Shown here: one piece after another, positions 1 to 12,669 of the stretch
How the letters are laid out: every line of letters begins with the position of its first letter
Numbering within the stretch: position 1 is the first letter of the stretch
From: Gossypium raimondii
Taxonomy: Eukaryota > Streptophyta > Magnoliopsida > Malvales > Malvaceae
Assembly (NCBI RefSeq): GCF_025698545.1
Contig: NC_068569.1
Location: 14,570,001-14,634,000 of the forward strand
Reading direction: 5' to 3'
DNA length: 64,000 nucleotides
Translations under genes and position numbers: made by a program
The notes under the pieces: generated by a model
The model's input: the letters and a program-made list of their open reading frames with translations, nothing else
Database searches by the model: none
What the model was told of the DNA's origin: nothing

Positions 1-2240
1 ACCTCAAATTAACAAGTGTGTGGTATTGGTAATGAAATGTGTAACATTTAAATACATACATTTATAATAATTATTACTTACTTATTATTTAAGTAAATAT
101 TATTATATTATTATATTATATTGTTATAATAATTAAAACATAAAATAAATGAAAGAAAAGAATAGAAAAGAAGAACAAAGTAGAACATAACAGAGAAGAA
201 AAGATAGAAAGAAAAGGAGAAAAAATTAGGGTTTTCAAGGGTTCAAAGCTTAATTGGTAAGTCGGTTTAGTCTATTTTCTTGCAATTTTTATGTTTTTAG
301 AATCCTAGTATTAAATTCTACTTAACCTATGTTGAAATTTTAGAAAATATTAAATTTTTAGATGTTGTTCATGTTGATTAATTTAAGTATTTGAGATTAA
401 ATTGATAGAATTTTAAGTTAGAAATGAAAAGGATTGAATTGTAAAATAAATTATAGGTTTTGAATATTAGGGCTAAATTGTAAAAATTTTGAAATTTAGG
501 ATTTGAGTGAAATTAAAGAGTTGAATTTAGTCTAAAGTGGAAATTGAATGAAAATATGAAATTAGTTTTGAAGAAATAAAGTTAGTCTCAATTTAGGGAC
601 TAAATTGGAATTTAGAAAAAAGTTGAATAAAATTTGAAATATTCAATGTGAAATTGTATTGTATTGATGAATTTTAATTGTTTTAATTTTCATAGCTAAC
701 GTTGTACCTGAAACTTCGACTAAAAAAGGAAAAGGTAAAGTCGACGAGGAGTAGCTCGAAAATTCTGGTTTGTATTTCTATAATCTGAATTTAATTATTA
801 ATTGTTGTATATTGATTTAAATGTTTATGGTAAGTAAATAAGGTAAGTGTTAGCATTTTTTATATTGAATTGAATGTATGTGAAATTGTAATTTATGTGA
901 TAATTGAGTATTGGATAATTGTGCCATTAGAAAATTGAATTGAAACCCTATTAACTGTATCAGGCTGAGTCGAATATAGATGGCATGCCATAAGATTGAA
1001 AGAGTTCAGATATACTTCGACTTTGAGTCGATGAGACACTGGGTGTCAAATTATTACTTCGGATAAATTCGATGAGGTATTGGGTACCAATTTACTTCGG
1101 CATGGCTGATGAGACACTAGGTGTCAACTTATTGATTCAAATTATCCGATGAGGCACTGGGTGCCAAACTGGTGTGTTTTAGATGGATCCGTATATCCGT
1201 CCGAGTCCATGTCATGTTAATAGGGGTTATTGAATAAAATAGTGTTATAATTGATATTGAGTGGTGATTTGAAATGTGGTTAGAGACACATGATTTGTGT
1301 ATTTATGAATTGAATATGAATGAACAATATTGTTGTTCAAATTATTTGTGTTCATATTGTGAAAATCTATCTGGGATAGCAAATGTTAAAAATTGAATGT
1401 GCTATAAATACCTTATTTATGAATTGAATAATTGTATGACTATAGTTATTGTATGTTATAGTATTTTACTTTTAAGCATTCGGATTATAGAAATACCACT
1501 GAGTTAATACTCAGCGTACGGTTTGTTTTTCGTGCGCAGGTTAGGTTAAAGTTAGATTGCCGATTCAGCATCCATCAACGATCCCGAACTCAAAACGTGG
1601 TGATGTATATTTCTTTTTGTGTCGGCATGTACCTAGGATGTCTTATGCTTATTATTTTGGGAAGTGAATGTAAATGATGTTATAATATGATATTGGGTAC
1701 TTATATACATGATTATACGTGTTAAGTTGAGGTTTAATACAGAATGTTTAAGTTGATGCATACGTGAGAGTGATATAGGCAAATTTGGGTTGAAATTGGT
1801 ATGAATTTAGAATTGGCTTAAATGGTGTTTTATTTGATTGTTTTGATTATATATGTGAAGTACCTATGAGGGTACATTGGTTAGGAAACTAGGATGATTG
1901 TTTTGACAGGTTTTAAAGGTATTAAATTGTGTTTTAAAGTGATTGAACGATTGATTTTTGAGTTGCTTGGTGTTCAAGGTTGCAAGGAAAGGTAAACTTA
2001 ATGTTTAAAGTTCATTTTGACTCCACACGGCCAGACAGATGGGCGTGTGACTGGACCGTGTGAGACACACGGCTAACAAATGGGCGTGTGTCCCCTATTT
2101 CTTTGAAATTTTTTGATATTTTCGAAAAAAAATTCCTAGAGTACTCGATTTAGTCCCGATTGTTTCTAACATATATTTTGACCCTCGAGGGCTCATAAAA
2201 GGGAAAATATGATTAAATTATGATGTGTATGCTAGATGAT
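1..2240 (+). mobile_element. LTR-retrotransposon LTR fragment, plus orientation, both ends missing
   Basis: No coding potential. The sequence resembles the other large LTRs in this window: a diverged minisatellite near 1010-1175, GTGTG/CACAC-rich text near 2028-2096, and a block at about 2130-2195 with CTCGAGGG that also occurs near the 3' ends of the LTRs at 13826-16488 and 48458-51241. The 5' end lies outside the window. The expected terminal segment (accctattcc...ttaca) is missing: near 2235-2250 the text switches to an LTR in the opposite orientation. Orientation is relative to the LTR at 13826. The exact right boundary is uncertain by tens of bases. Confidence 0.6.
1010..1175. repeat. 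Diverged minisatellite inside an LTR
   Basis: Four degenerate units share a GATGAG(A/G)CACTGGGTG(T/C)CAA core, spaced about 45 bases apart and separated by TTACTTCGG-like text. It sits mid-LTR, where related LTRs in this window carry unrelated short repeats. Confidence 0.7.
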
Positions 2241-3005
2241 TATATAATGTTCATATTTCGTCCTTGTATTTCACAAGATTCAAAATTTTTCCATTAATTT
2301 TACATCTTTTCAATTTAGTTCATAAATCACAATTTCAACAAAATTCACGTTACAAAAATTGTTTATCTATCAATAACCTTTCATTTTCTACCATAAAACT
2401 TCATAATTCATGCATACTCATCCATGGAAAAACTTTAATACTTTGATAACTTTACAAATTAATCCCTGGGATAGCTAGATTAAGTTATTATGATCTTGAA
2501 AATATAAAAATTACTAAAAACGGAACAAGGAAGCATACCTAATTGAGCCAAATAAGTTTGCTCAAAACCAAATTTCCATGGCTAGGGTTTCCATATTTTT
2601 AATTTGGGAAAGATGATGAAATAAGATGATATTAGATTTTTATCATATTTAATTATTTTTATTTCCAATTTAGTCATTTTCTTTATTTAATTTTTCATGG
2701 ATGAATCATCATATTTATCTACTAACTCCTCTTAATGGTCTATTTGCCGTATAAGGACATCAAATTTTGAATTCCATAGCTATTTGATACTTAGAACTAC
2801 TAGAACTCAACTTTTGCATTTTATGCAATTTGGTCCTTTCCATCTAATTAGACATGTAATCGGTAAAATTTTCTTAACGAAATTTTCATACAACATTCCT
2901 ATCATACTTTAGATCATAAAATAATTTTAAAATAAATTCTCTTTCGGACTCAGATTTATGGTTCCGAAACCATTGTTTCGATTTCACTGAAAACAGGCTA
3001 TAACA
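2241..3005 (-). mobile_element. Truncated minus-oriented LTR
   Basis: The segment ends at 3005 in a diverged ...GGCTATAACA, corresponding to the ...GGCTGTTACA that ends the minus-oriented LTRs at 12669 and 13749. The preceding text (a 'gactcagatttatggttccg' block followed by a TTTCACTGAAAACAG-like end) matches the ends of those LTRs. Its other half is absent, replaced by the plus-oriented LTR on the left. The next bases, CACAC at 3006-3010, begin the outer LTR and should be half of a target duplication whose partner is lost. Confidence 0.6.
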
Positions 3006-4336
3006 CACACGCCCGTGTCTCCGCCCTTGTGGACGAAAATAGTGTAACACCCTTAACCCGAATCTGTCGCCAGATTAGGGTTACGAAGCATTACCAATCA
3101 AAACACAGTTCAAAACCGTTATTCAATACAATTCAAGCACAAAGTAATATAATCTCCTTTACAAATTTTTTTTCTACAAGTCATATTCGTATATTCAAAT
3201 CACATAGTCAACCAAAATCAATCATACTTTTCTAGTCATTTCACATATACGAATCATGCTTTAATATTCAATTATATCAATGTCATTTATCTAATCAAAT
3301 TACTAACCAACCAACAATCATCAAAATCATAGTGCAGTGCTTCATAAATACAAAGTTCAAACCATGTGACTGTCAATTACATAGCATTCGAATACCTAAA
3401 CCATAATCAAACATAATTCATCTCATAAACCGAGCATACATTAAGACATCCTTTAGTATATTTCATGCCTTTAACTAAATACTAAACATACCAATTCCAC
3501 CATTCAATATTAAGCTAAACCTACTGTAATACCCGATTTTGGCCCGGGTTTAAAATGCCCAAATTACAAGCAGGCCTATGTGGCCCAAAATGAAATAAAA
3601 CAAAGGCCCAAATTGCGGTGGCCCAAAATTGTCATAAACCCTAGGGTTTCTAATCTTCAGCCGCCGCAACCATCTCCATGCAATCTTCACCTGCAAGGAA
3701 CAAACACAAGAAAGGAAACAAAAGCAGAGATTTGCAAAGTCAAATCAATATGAACAAATTTATTTCTTTATACTTTTCTCATTATGGCTATAAGATAGCC
3801 ATTGATATACTGTAAATAAAAAAAAGATGAATAAGAAAAGATAGCATCGTTTCACACAAAAAACTGGAAATTAAATCAGAGAATCAATAAAAAACTCAAA
3901 GGTCGATATTTATTTTTTCTGTTTCAGTTATTTATCTTCTTTTATTTTTTACATATTGATAAAATAAAGGAAAAAGGTAGAGAGGTTTACCTTCGTGTGG
4001 GCCTGTCACGCCGTGAGAAGATCGAGGGAGCCACCCCCGAGGATCGGTGGCCGGAAACCGAAGGGTTTCTTGATTTTCTCAGTATTTTTGGTTCGATTTT
4101 GGGGATTTGGAACCCGAATTTGTGTTTAGAAGGTCGAAAGGACCAGATTAGGGATTTTCCCTCTTTTTCGGCCACTGCAGACTGTGGTGCCGGCGCTGGA
4201 GATCGGCGGCCGGCGCGATGGCCGATGGCCAGACGACTGGGGAAGGGAGACTGGTTGGGGAGGTTTTTCTTTGTTTTTTTAAAAAGGGGAATGAAAATGA
4301 GATTTTTGAATAGATTTTTGGCTTAAATAGCCTAGT

Positions 4337-4396
4337 GAAACGACGTCGCTTCACCAGGCCTCCCCAGATGCCAAAACGGCGTCGTTCTGGGGATGC
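4337..4396. repeat. Imperfect inverted repeat with AACGACGTCG / CGGCGTCGTT arms
   Basis: AAACGACGTCGCTTC on one side and CAAAACGGCGTCGTTC on the other form diverged arms. The same place in the sister LTR (52107-52152) has a much better preserved hairpin. Confidence 0.5.
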
Positions 4397-5402
4397 CGAC
4401 CCGACCCGGCCTAGGATCCGCGTGTTTTTGAGCGGAGGGGTAAATTTTGCTTTTAGCCCCTCCGCACTTTTAATATTTTTACAATTAGGTTTCTCTTATT
4501 TTTAAAATTTATCCCTTCAATTTTTCTTTGATTTCAATTTAACCCTATTTGAAACGATGCCGTTTTGGAGGAGAAGGGATAATTTCCTTTCCGGCCCCTC
4601 TGAATTATTAGCGTGTTCAATAGGATCCCCCAGTCTTCAATTATTTACGAATTTACCACAGATTTTTTATTTGTAGTTCAATTTAGTCTTTTTTTTTATT
4701 TTTTTCTTAAAATTAATTAATTTTAATAATGTAATTATTATTTTTTATATTTTCATATGTAAGTCTATATATATATGTATATTTATTTTTTATATGTACA
4801 TATTTTTCAACTAATATTTTTCTCATATTTATGTATATACATATATTTAATTTTTAATGTACATATTATTTAATTATTTTTAATATATTTTACATGTATA
4901 CATATTTTTTATTTACATATATATACGTATATATTTTTTTATATTTTCAAAATGCTTAAATACATATTTATATTTTTAACACATATATTTTAAAAATTTA
5001 TATGTATATTTATATATTTTTCTTTATTTTCATGAATGCATTATATATTTATATAAATTTTACAATTCAAAATTTTATATGTAAATCATGTATTTTATTC
5101 CTCATAATTTCAATGAATATATTATGTACCTTGTATTCTTTACGTGTTTTATTTATTTCCTTCTTTTGTTTATCGTTTTATGTTTTCATTTATGTTTTAA
5201 AAGCATGTTTTTTTTTTTGCTCATTTATTTGATGCCTCGCATGTCATTAATTTATTTTTATTTATTTATTTTTCTATTTATGATATTTCTATACAATTGT
5301 TGTATTTATTATTGTTATTTATTATACATTTATACATGCATTCAATATAACATTACATCATTTTTACTCAAGTTTAAAAATAGAAAATTTTCAAAATTGA
5401 GA

Positions 5403-5790
5403 TAATACTCGTATTTAGGATTTTCAAGGAAATTGAGCCCTAACGTATTGGGTTCCAATTTTCTTCATTAAATTTAACAATCGAGAATTGCTCATTAATC
5501 AAAAAAGAAAATGAAAAGCTTGTTGTTGGGAGTTTAATAGGTTGTATCCTAACGTATTGGATGTGACGTATGGATTTCTCGAGACAAAGATTTTTAAAAA
5601 ATAATAACAAAGGAAATATTCCAAGTTTAGGATTTTGAGAAATTGTGCCCTAACGTATTGTGCCGCGATTTCTTTACAAATCTTGAACAAATGAATATTT
5701 TTTTAAATTTTATCACACGAGTATTTTGGACTAATTCATTTTTTGAGGAATTAGAATGTCGTGCCCTAACGTATTGGGTGTGACATTTTC
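5403..5790. repeat. Four degenerate units with a CCTAACGTATTG core
   Basis: The core recurs near 5440, 5548, 5650 and 5765, at roughly 100-base spacing. Each is preceded by a GGATTTT.GA(G/A)AA-like stretch and followed by T-rich text. The sister LTR has two weaker copies with CCTAACTTAC near 52995 and 53130. Confidence 0.75.
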
Positions 5791-6441
5791 TTTCTCTGAA
5801 ATGATAAGAGTCTTAATAAGTAATGTTTTTTTAAGTTTTTATTAAGGATCATATTTTTAAATTTTCGACATTAAGACACCAATTAATTAACTAGGTACCA
5901 ATTTTGGGCGTTACGAGGATGCTAATCCTTCCTCGTACGTAACCAACTCTCGGATCCAGTTTTCTAAAACTCGTAGACCAAAGCTATTTTTTAGGTGATC
6001 CAATCACACCTCAATAAAAGATTGGTGGCGACTCCCAATTTTTATTTTTTTTAAGTCGACAACTAATTTTTGTTTTTTTCCAAAATAAAAGTTGGTTTTG
6101 ACACATACTATTTCTTAACCTAATACAACATCAACATGTCACTTATAACTATATATATAACCAACGAAACATACCTAAAACATAGTCATTAGTCACCATT
6201 TAGAATCATACCTAAATAACCAATACACAATCAATATATATATTCATCATATAACGTATAGGAACATACACAATAAGTCAAAAAATATATACATCCATCA
6301 TTTACCCCATTACTCAAACCAAATTATATGACCATCCACCACACAAGATATATCATATAACATACTTTCAAAATGAGCTAATTACATGACCTAATATACA
6401 CGAACATTAGCATCATTATCAAGCTATTTTAGCATGGCTAT

Positions 6442-9196
6442 TGTAACACCCCTTACCCGTATTCGATACCGGAATAGGGTACGAGGTATTACCAGAACAC
6501 ATACACTTTTAACCATATTAAACCGAGTTGTAAAATTTCCTCTAAACTAAAACTTGCAAATTGTTATTCTTGATTCGCTAATTAGGGTTTACGTGGCCCA
6601 ATATACTCACAATCTTTCACTTCCTCGTCGTATGAATTTATAAATTTCCACTTACTTGTTGAATTCATCACGAGTACCTGAATTGATCCGTATCATTACA
6701 TATTCTCATGTCGTCACATTTTCCTATTTAACTATTGTAATATATCAATTACTCAATATCTCATAAGCTACGTGTCACATATACATTATCCATTCATCTC
6801 CCATACAATTATCAATATTAGCCACAAAGATAGTACAATTTTTCTCTATTCGATGTTAAACCAAAACATGTTACTTCATTACCAACTAACCTTACCAAAT
6901 ATACACCTTATACTAGCCCAAGCGTTTAACCATTCACCCATGACATAAATATATTTTATATATTATTGCAGAATTTAGATGTGCTGCCCAAATCATAATT
7001 CACCTCACATAGTAACCGAGTTAATTTTTATCATTTGTCAAATAGATTACAAAACAAGTTATATAACAAAATATAGATACATTTTAAACCTCACCGATAA
7101 ACAAATTCTCATGGCATTAAATAATCATCACGCATCAAAGACAAACGTACTTGACATTTCCATCACATAAACCGAATTAATCAGTGCAACCTCAATAATG
7201 TAATCATCCTTTTAACTTACTTAACCAAGCCAAATTATACCATCATCTCACACATAGAATGACCCACCTATCAAACTTCTCAGTTATGTCACTTAATAGA
7301 CCAATTATACCCAACATTTATCATCATGATCAATCCACAACCAAAATACATCCATATATCAAAATTACCACACACACGCACACATATATATATACCATGA
7401 CTAAATTTCTTAAACATTTGATCAATTCCTTTTCAATACCGCAATAATTCTTTCAATACCAATACATATTTACCATTCAATTTAACATTGACTGATTATA
7501 ATCGGGCATATAACCATTTATACACAATTCATTCATATATTTTATTGTTCTCCCCCTCCTCTCCATTTCTCATCCCTAATGTATATAACACGCTTAATAA
7601 CAATATACATAATTTCATTACTCACTTATATGTAAATTTAAAGCTGCCCATTTGAGTCAGAGTCACTAAATTATTTTATTCCGGAGCTACGGGGCTCCAA
7701 ATTAAAATCTGTTAATTTTCCCTGAAACTATCATATATCTTTTTACCATAAAAATTTCAGAATTTTTTACTTAGCCAATAAGTACAGTTTATTCTTTAAA
7801 GTTTCCCCTGTTGCACTGCTCAACAGTTCTAACCTCTCTTCACTAAAAATTGATTATCTCATTGTACAGAATTCGGATGGTATTCCCGTTTATTTCTCAT
7901 GAAAATAGACTTGTTCACGATTCTAAAAATATAAAGTTTAACCCATAATTAATTTTGTATAATTTTTAATGATTTTCCAAAGTTAGAACAGGGGATTCCG
8001 AAATTATTCTAACTCTGTCTCACAAAATTTATTATATCTCATGATCTACTATTTCATTGCTTACACTGTTTCTTTTATGAGAAACTAGACTCAATAAGCT
8101 TTAATTTCATATTTTACTCATCTTCTAATTCGACCCCCATGATTTTTGGTGATGTTTCAAAGTTGGCACACTACTGCTGCCCAAAACTGTTTTAGTGCAA
8201 TATATTGATTACCATTTTCACTCGAAACTTTTAACACATGACAATTTCGTCCCTAGGCTCGGAAAATGAAATTCTTGCAATTTAATCCTTGATCCAAGCC
8301 TAATAATTCTCATACATATCAATAACGGCCCATGGATTCCATAAATTTCAAAATTTTTCCACAATTTCAATACTTTTCAACTTAATCCCTAAAACATGTT
8401 TTCATCCAAAATTCTTTAATAAAACACCTTTAAACATCCATTAACATATCAATTTCATCATAAAATTACAAAAATCATACGAACTTATCAATGGTATCTT
8501 CCTAAACTTTCAACAAAATGAGAAACTAGTAGAATACTAAGTTGGACCTAATTGTAAAAGTCTAAAAATATAAAAATTTCAAGGAAAAAGTAAGAATTAC
8601 ACTTACTTGAAGCTAAAATAAGGAAGACCAGCTCTAAAACCTCTTCCATGGCTGTTTCCCATAGAAATTTCAAGAAGAAATGGTCTTGAAATCCTTAAAA
8701 TAAATTTTGGCCACATAAACTTTATTGTAATTCCAATTTTGTCCTTAAATACATAAAAATCTTTGGTTTTTTTTAACGGTATGCCGTCTCTGCCACTTAA
8801 GTTGGTCCATTTACTCTTTTAGTCCTTTCTTATTTAATTGTTAAGCTATTTAATCACTTTAGCAAGTTTTGCATCTTTTCAATTTAGTCCTTTTTAATTA
8901 ATTGACTGCCGAAACGTTAAAATTTTCTGACGAAACTTTAACACTACCATATTGACACTTCGTAAATATTTATAAAAATATTTATGACTCAATATATAAC
9001 ATTTAGGTCTCGATACCTCTTTTCCTCAATTTCTTGACTTAATAAATTTTTATAAAACACAAATTACTAATTCAAAAATCTCTTAAAAATTATATTTGAC
9101 TCGTAATTATTAAATAATAAAATTTACGAGTTTATTTTCTGAATTTGGTGGTCTCGTTCCACTGTTTTCAACATTTCTAAAAATTGAGCTATTACA
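6442..9196 (-). mobile_element. Solo LTR, family C (minus), target duplication GCTAT
   Basis: Starts TGTAACACCCCTTACCCG and ends ...AATTGAGCTATTACA. It is flanked by GCTAT at 6437-6441 and 9197-9201, an exact match. Length is 2.76 kb. It resembles the LTR at 9946-12669 at both ends and in the middle (the CCGGAGCTACGGGGCTCCA block near 7681 matches one near 10511). No coding region. Confidence 0.88.
7681..7700. repeat. Short palindrome GGAGCTACGGGGCTCC in LTR C
   Basis: GGAGC...GCTCC arms form a small hairpin. The equivalent site in the sister LTR near 10512 reads GGAGCTACAGGGCTCC, so the arms are conserved while the loop varies by one base. Confidence 0.5.
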
Positions 9197-9662
9197 GCTA
9201 TATATATACAGATCTAAATTAACCATATCGAAATTAGCCTATACATGCCATACGTCAAAGGTACAAACTCTTAAAGTACCGAAATAGCGATCGATAGTGT
9301 GACGATGTTCCTTGACGATCCTCGAACTCGAGCTAGCTTTATATATTTATAAAATAGAAAAAAATGCACAAAGTAAGCTTTGAAAGCTTAGTAACTCATA
9401 AGCAAATAATTCATCACAAGAACATATATAATTCAATTTAGAATAGGCCAAATTTAACTAATCTCATACACATATACAGTCATTTTTTTCTCATATAATC
9501 CAAATTAGCACATTAAGTAACTTCACTTACCTTATTTTTTTTCAACGAACATATAAACCTTATACGTACCTAAATCATTTAGCTCAATTTCATATTCGAA
9601 CTTGTTTTAACATTGCCCGTTGAACCACTCAAATCGTTAAGGATACTCGGAAACACATATAT

Positions 9663-9840
9663 CACATACAATGCCATATCCCAGATATGGTCTTACATGT
9701 TATCACATATCGATGCATGTATCCCAAACAGGGTCTTACACGAATCATATACGGTGCCAATGTCCCAGACATGGTCTTACACGTAATCTCATATCGATGC
9801 CAATGTCCTAGACATGGTCTTACACGAAATCACACCTCGA
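9663..9840. repeat. Minisatellite inside the LTR at 3043-13749
   Basis: Units of about 45-50 bases share CC(C/A)(A/G)(G/A)A(T/C)ATGGTCTTACA(C/T)G followed by a CATAT(C/A)G(A/G)TGC segment. About four units are seen, the first and second more diverged. An open frame across it (9687-9911) is a by-product of the periodicity. Confidence 0.75.
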
Positions 9841-9945
9841 AAGTCCTAAGGTCATTACATATGTATCCTATACTATTCCTATGGTTTATGCGGGGCTTTC
9901 AGACGTTGTAATTCAATCAATTCAAGCTTGAAACTGGTCATCCCA

Positions 9946-12669
9946 GGTAACACCCCTTACCCGTGTTCCTTGCAGGAACAGAGTATGAGGTATTATTAGA
10001 ACTCAAACACTTATAAATTTTTTTTATAAAAAGTTCGGCAGGATTTCTGCTTATTTTTACATAAAACCCCCTGCAAATTTTCGAAGACAATTTCAAACAA
10101 CTTCAACATTTTCAACCAATTACAGTTATATGTTCAGACATAATTTATCCATTAATAAACACCAACATATTAAACCGAACAATACTGAATATATACATAT
10201 TTATACCACATTATATAAAGTCATCTATACATGCCATGTTTCCAAAGTATTAATTGCAAAATACCCAAAAAGTTGATGATAGTGTGGATGATTATCTGAC
10301 GTCGTCCAAGTTCCGAGCTGATTGATGTCACTATAATCAAGGGAAAATAAAAACGAGTAAGCATATAGATTAGTAAGTAAACATATGACCAATAAATCAA
10401 TTCCTCACATGATTAGATAGTAACATAATTTTAATCACACATAAATTTCATTGTTTGTTCAATTTCCAGCAAGTTGTTTTTCTGCATCACAGTCACTAAT
10501 TTATTTTTATCTGGAGCTACAGGGCTCCAAATTAAGTTCCGTAAATTTTCTCCAAAACTAGATTCATATACCTTTCCATAATAAAATTTTTAGAATTTTT
10601 TGTTTGGCAAATTAGTACAGTTTATTCTATAAAAATTCCCCTGTTTCACTGCTTGACAGTTCTAACCTCTCCTTACTAAAATTTACTTAACTCCCTGTAA
10701 AGAATTCAAAAAATGTTCTAGTTTGTTTATATTAAAAATAGACTCACTAAGAAATCCAAACATATAAATTTTAGGCCATAATTATTTTTTACAATTTATG
10801 GTGATTTTTCAAAGTTGGAACAGGGGATTTCGAAATCAATTCAACCCTGTCTCAATAAAATTCAAATATCCCCAAATATACAACTCTTTTGCTTGCTCTA
10901 TTTCTTTCATATGAAAATAAACTCATCCAGTTTAAATTTCATATATTATTCAATCTCTAATTCATTTTCCACCATTTATGGTGATTTTTCAAAGTTGCCC
11001 AACTGTTATTATTCAAAACAGTTTTGTATTTAAATTGTTTTTTTGTATTTTTGATATTTCCTCCCATCTTACATATGGGTTGATTAAGTATCAAATCCAA
11101 TATTCCTCCCATAAACTTGTCCACCATATATAAATATTCACCTTTCCAATTTCCTCGTTGAACACTCGGAATGTTTACCGTTATCGGTGGATTCAGCACT
11201 TAGCAACCACCAATGAGACGGGGAATCAGCACTTAGCAACCCCTTTCACATTTAAGATATGGTGGGATCAGCACTTAGCAACCACCAATGATTCGGGGAA
11301 TCAGCACTTAGCAACCCCCTTCACATTTAAGATACGGTAGAATCAGCACTTAGCAACCACCAATGAGTCGGGGAATCAACACTTAGCAACCCCTTTCACA
11401 TTTAAGATACGGTGGAATCAGCACTTAGAAACCCCTTGGGGGAATCAGCACTTGGCAACCCCCTTTATATTCAATGTAATCCGGCCTATTCCGAGTGTTC
11501 AACCGGAAACCGTGTTTTTCAACACTTTACCACATTTCCCAACTTAACCACACTTTTAGAATCTTTGCCAAATATGTATTCTATGTTCAAATAAATTCAA
11601 CATATACCAAATAATATCAAAAATATGCATTATTTCACATGTTTACTTACCTCCGTGCAAAATATCGTAATTTTGCAATTTACTCCACTATCTTCTCTTT
11701 TCCCCGTTTGAGGTAGTCTTCTCGTCTTTCTTGATCTATAATAGCAAATTTGACTCATTTAATGCTCAAATTTAATAAAATAGTCCTCCACCCAACTTTT
11801 TGAAAAATTACATTTTGCCCCCAAACTTTTGAATATTTACACTTTTGTCCCTAAGCTCGGAAATTAAATTTCATCTCTTATTATTATGTTTTACAAGATG
11901 CTAAACAGTTTTCCCTTCTATGGCAACATCAAATTCTCACTCTAACACATACTTTTAAAACATTAACTATTTTTACCGATTATGTCAATTTACCCGTTTT
12001 CGTTTAAAATCGCTTAGCAAAAGTTGTTTAACATAATTTCTAGCTTCATATTCCACCATAAAACAGCAAAATAAACACTTTTCACCTATGGGTATTTTTC
12101 CAAATATAAACCCTAAGTTAAATTATTGCTAGAATAAGCTAAATTAAGCTACCGGGACTCCAAAAACGTAAAAAAAATTAAAAACGGGGCTTGGAATCAC
12201 TTACTATTGAGCTTGAAAGCTTAAAACCCCTAACTATGGTTTCCCCCTTGCTGATTCCGTTCACCATGGAGAAGATGAGCACATTTTGCCATCTTTTGCC
12301 CTTTTTAATTCTTTTTATTACTAAATGACAAAAATGCCCCCATTTAAGAAAATCTATTTCACCCATTTCTTAAGTCTATTTTTGTCCATCAATTAACTAA
12401 TGGTCTAATTACCATATAAGGACCACCAATTTATAATTTCATAACAATTAGACACTTCTAACATGTAGAACTCAACTTTTGCACTTTTTACAATTTAGTC
12501 CTTTTGACTAACTTGAGTGCCCAAACGTCGAAATTTTCGAACGAAATTTTTACAAAATTTTTCTGTGAAATTGTAGATCATAAAAATATAATAATAATAA
12601 TATTTTGCCTCGTCGGATTTGTGCTTTAGAAATCACTGTTCCGACTATGCCCAGAATCAGGCTGTTACA
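9946..12669 (-). mobile_element. Solo LTR, family C (minus), target duplication TCCCA
   Basis: Starts GGTAACACCCCTTACCCG (first base changed from the expected T) and ends ...ATCAGGCTGTTACA. It is flanked by TCCCA at 9941-9945 and 12670-12674, an exact match. Length is 2.72 kb. It carries a minisatellite at 11185-11470 that its sister at 6442-9196 lacks. No coding region. Confidence 0.88.
11185..11470. repeat. Minisatellite with ATCAGCACTTAGCAACC units
   Basis: A unit of about 76 bases is repeated between three and four times. Each has two half-units beginning with ATCAGCACTTAGCAACC or a one-base variant, plus a CCTTTCACATTTAAGATA spacer. The copies are very similar, so the array looks young compared with the LTR around it. 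Confidence 0.85.

Larger units (their letters stand above)
3525..6103 (+). mobile_element. Solo LTR, family A (2.58 kb)
   Basis: Starts TGTAATACCCGATTTTGGCC and ends ...GTTGGTTTTGACA. Flanks are CCTAC (3520-3524) and CATAC (6104-6108), a 4-of-5 match consistent with an aged target duplication. Near the 3' end it has a GATTGGTGGCGACTCCC block and an ACCAATTTTGGGCG block, both shared with the solo LTR at 51249-53539. A GC-rich part (about 3980-4440) is followed by about 900 bases of AT-rich DNA, then four copies of a CCTAACGTATTG motif. Open frames in the GC-rich part have no recognisable product. Gypsy-type origin is likely but no internal genes are present to prove it. Confidence 0.85.

Noticed and set aside
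1010..1175. Possible CRISPR-like array of repeats and spacers
   Set aside because: Plant nuclear DNA; units are diverged minisatellite repeats with no constant repeat and unique spacers.
3987..4354. Overlapping frames on both strands in GC-rich DNA
   Set aside because: They lie inside a solo LTR, overlap each other on opposite strands, and have no family features.
9687..9911. Open frame with repeated VLHVITYR-like peptide
   Set aside because: It is the translation of an LTR minisatellite, with no start context or conserved product.
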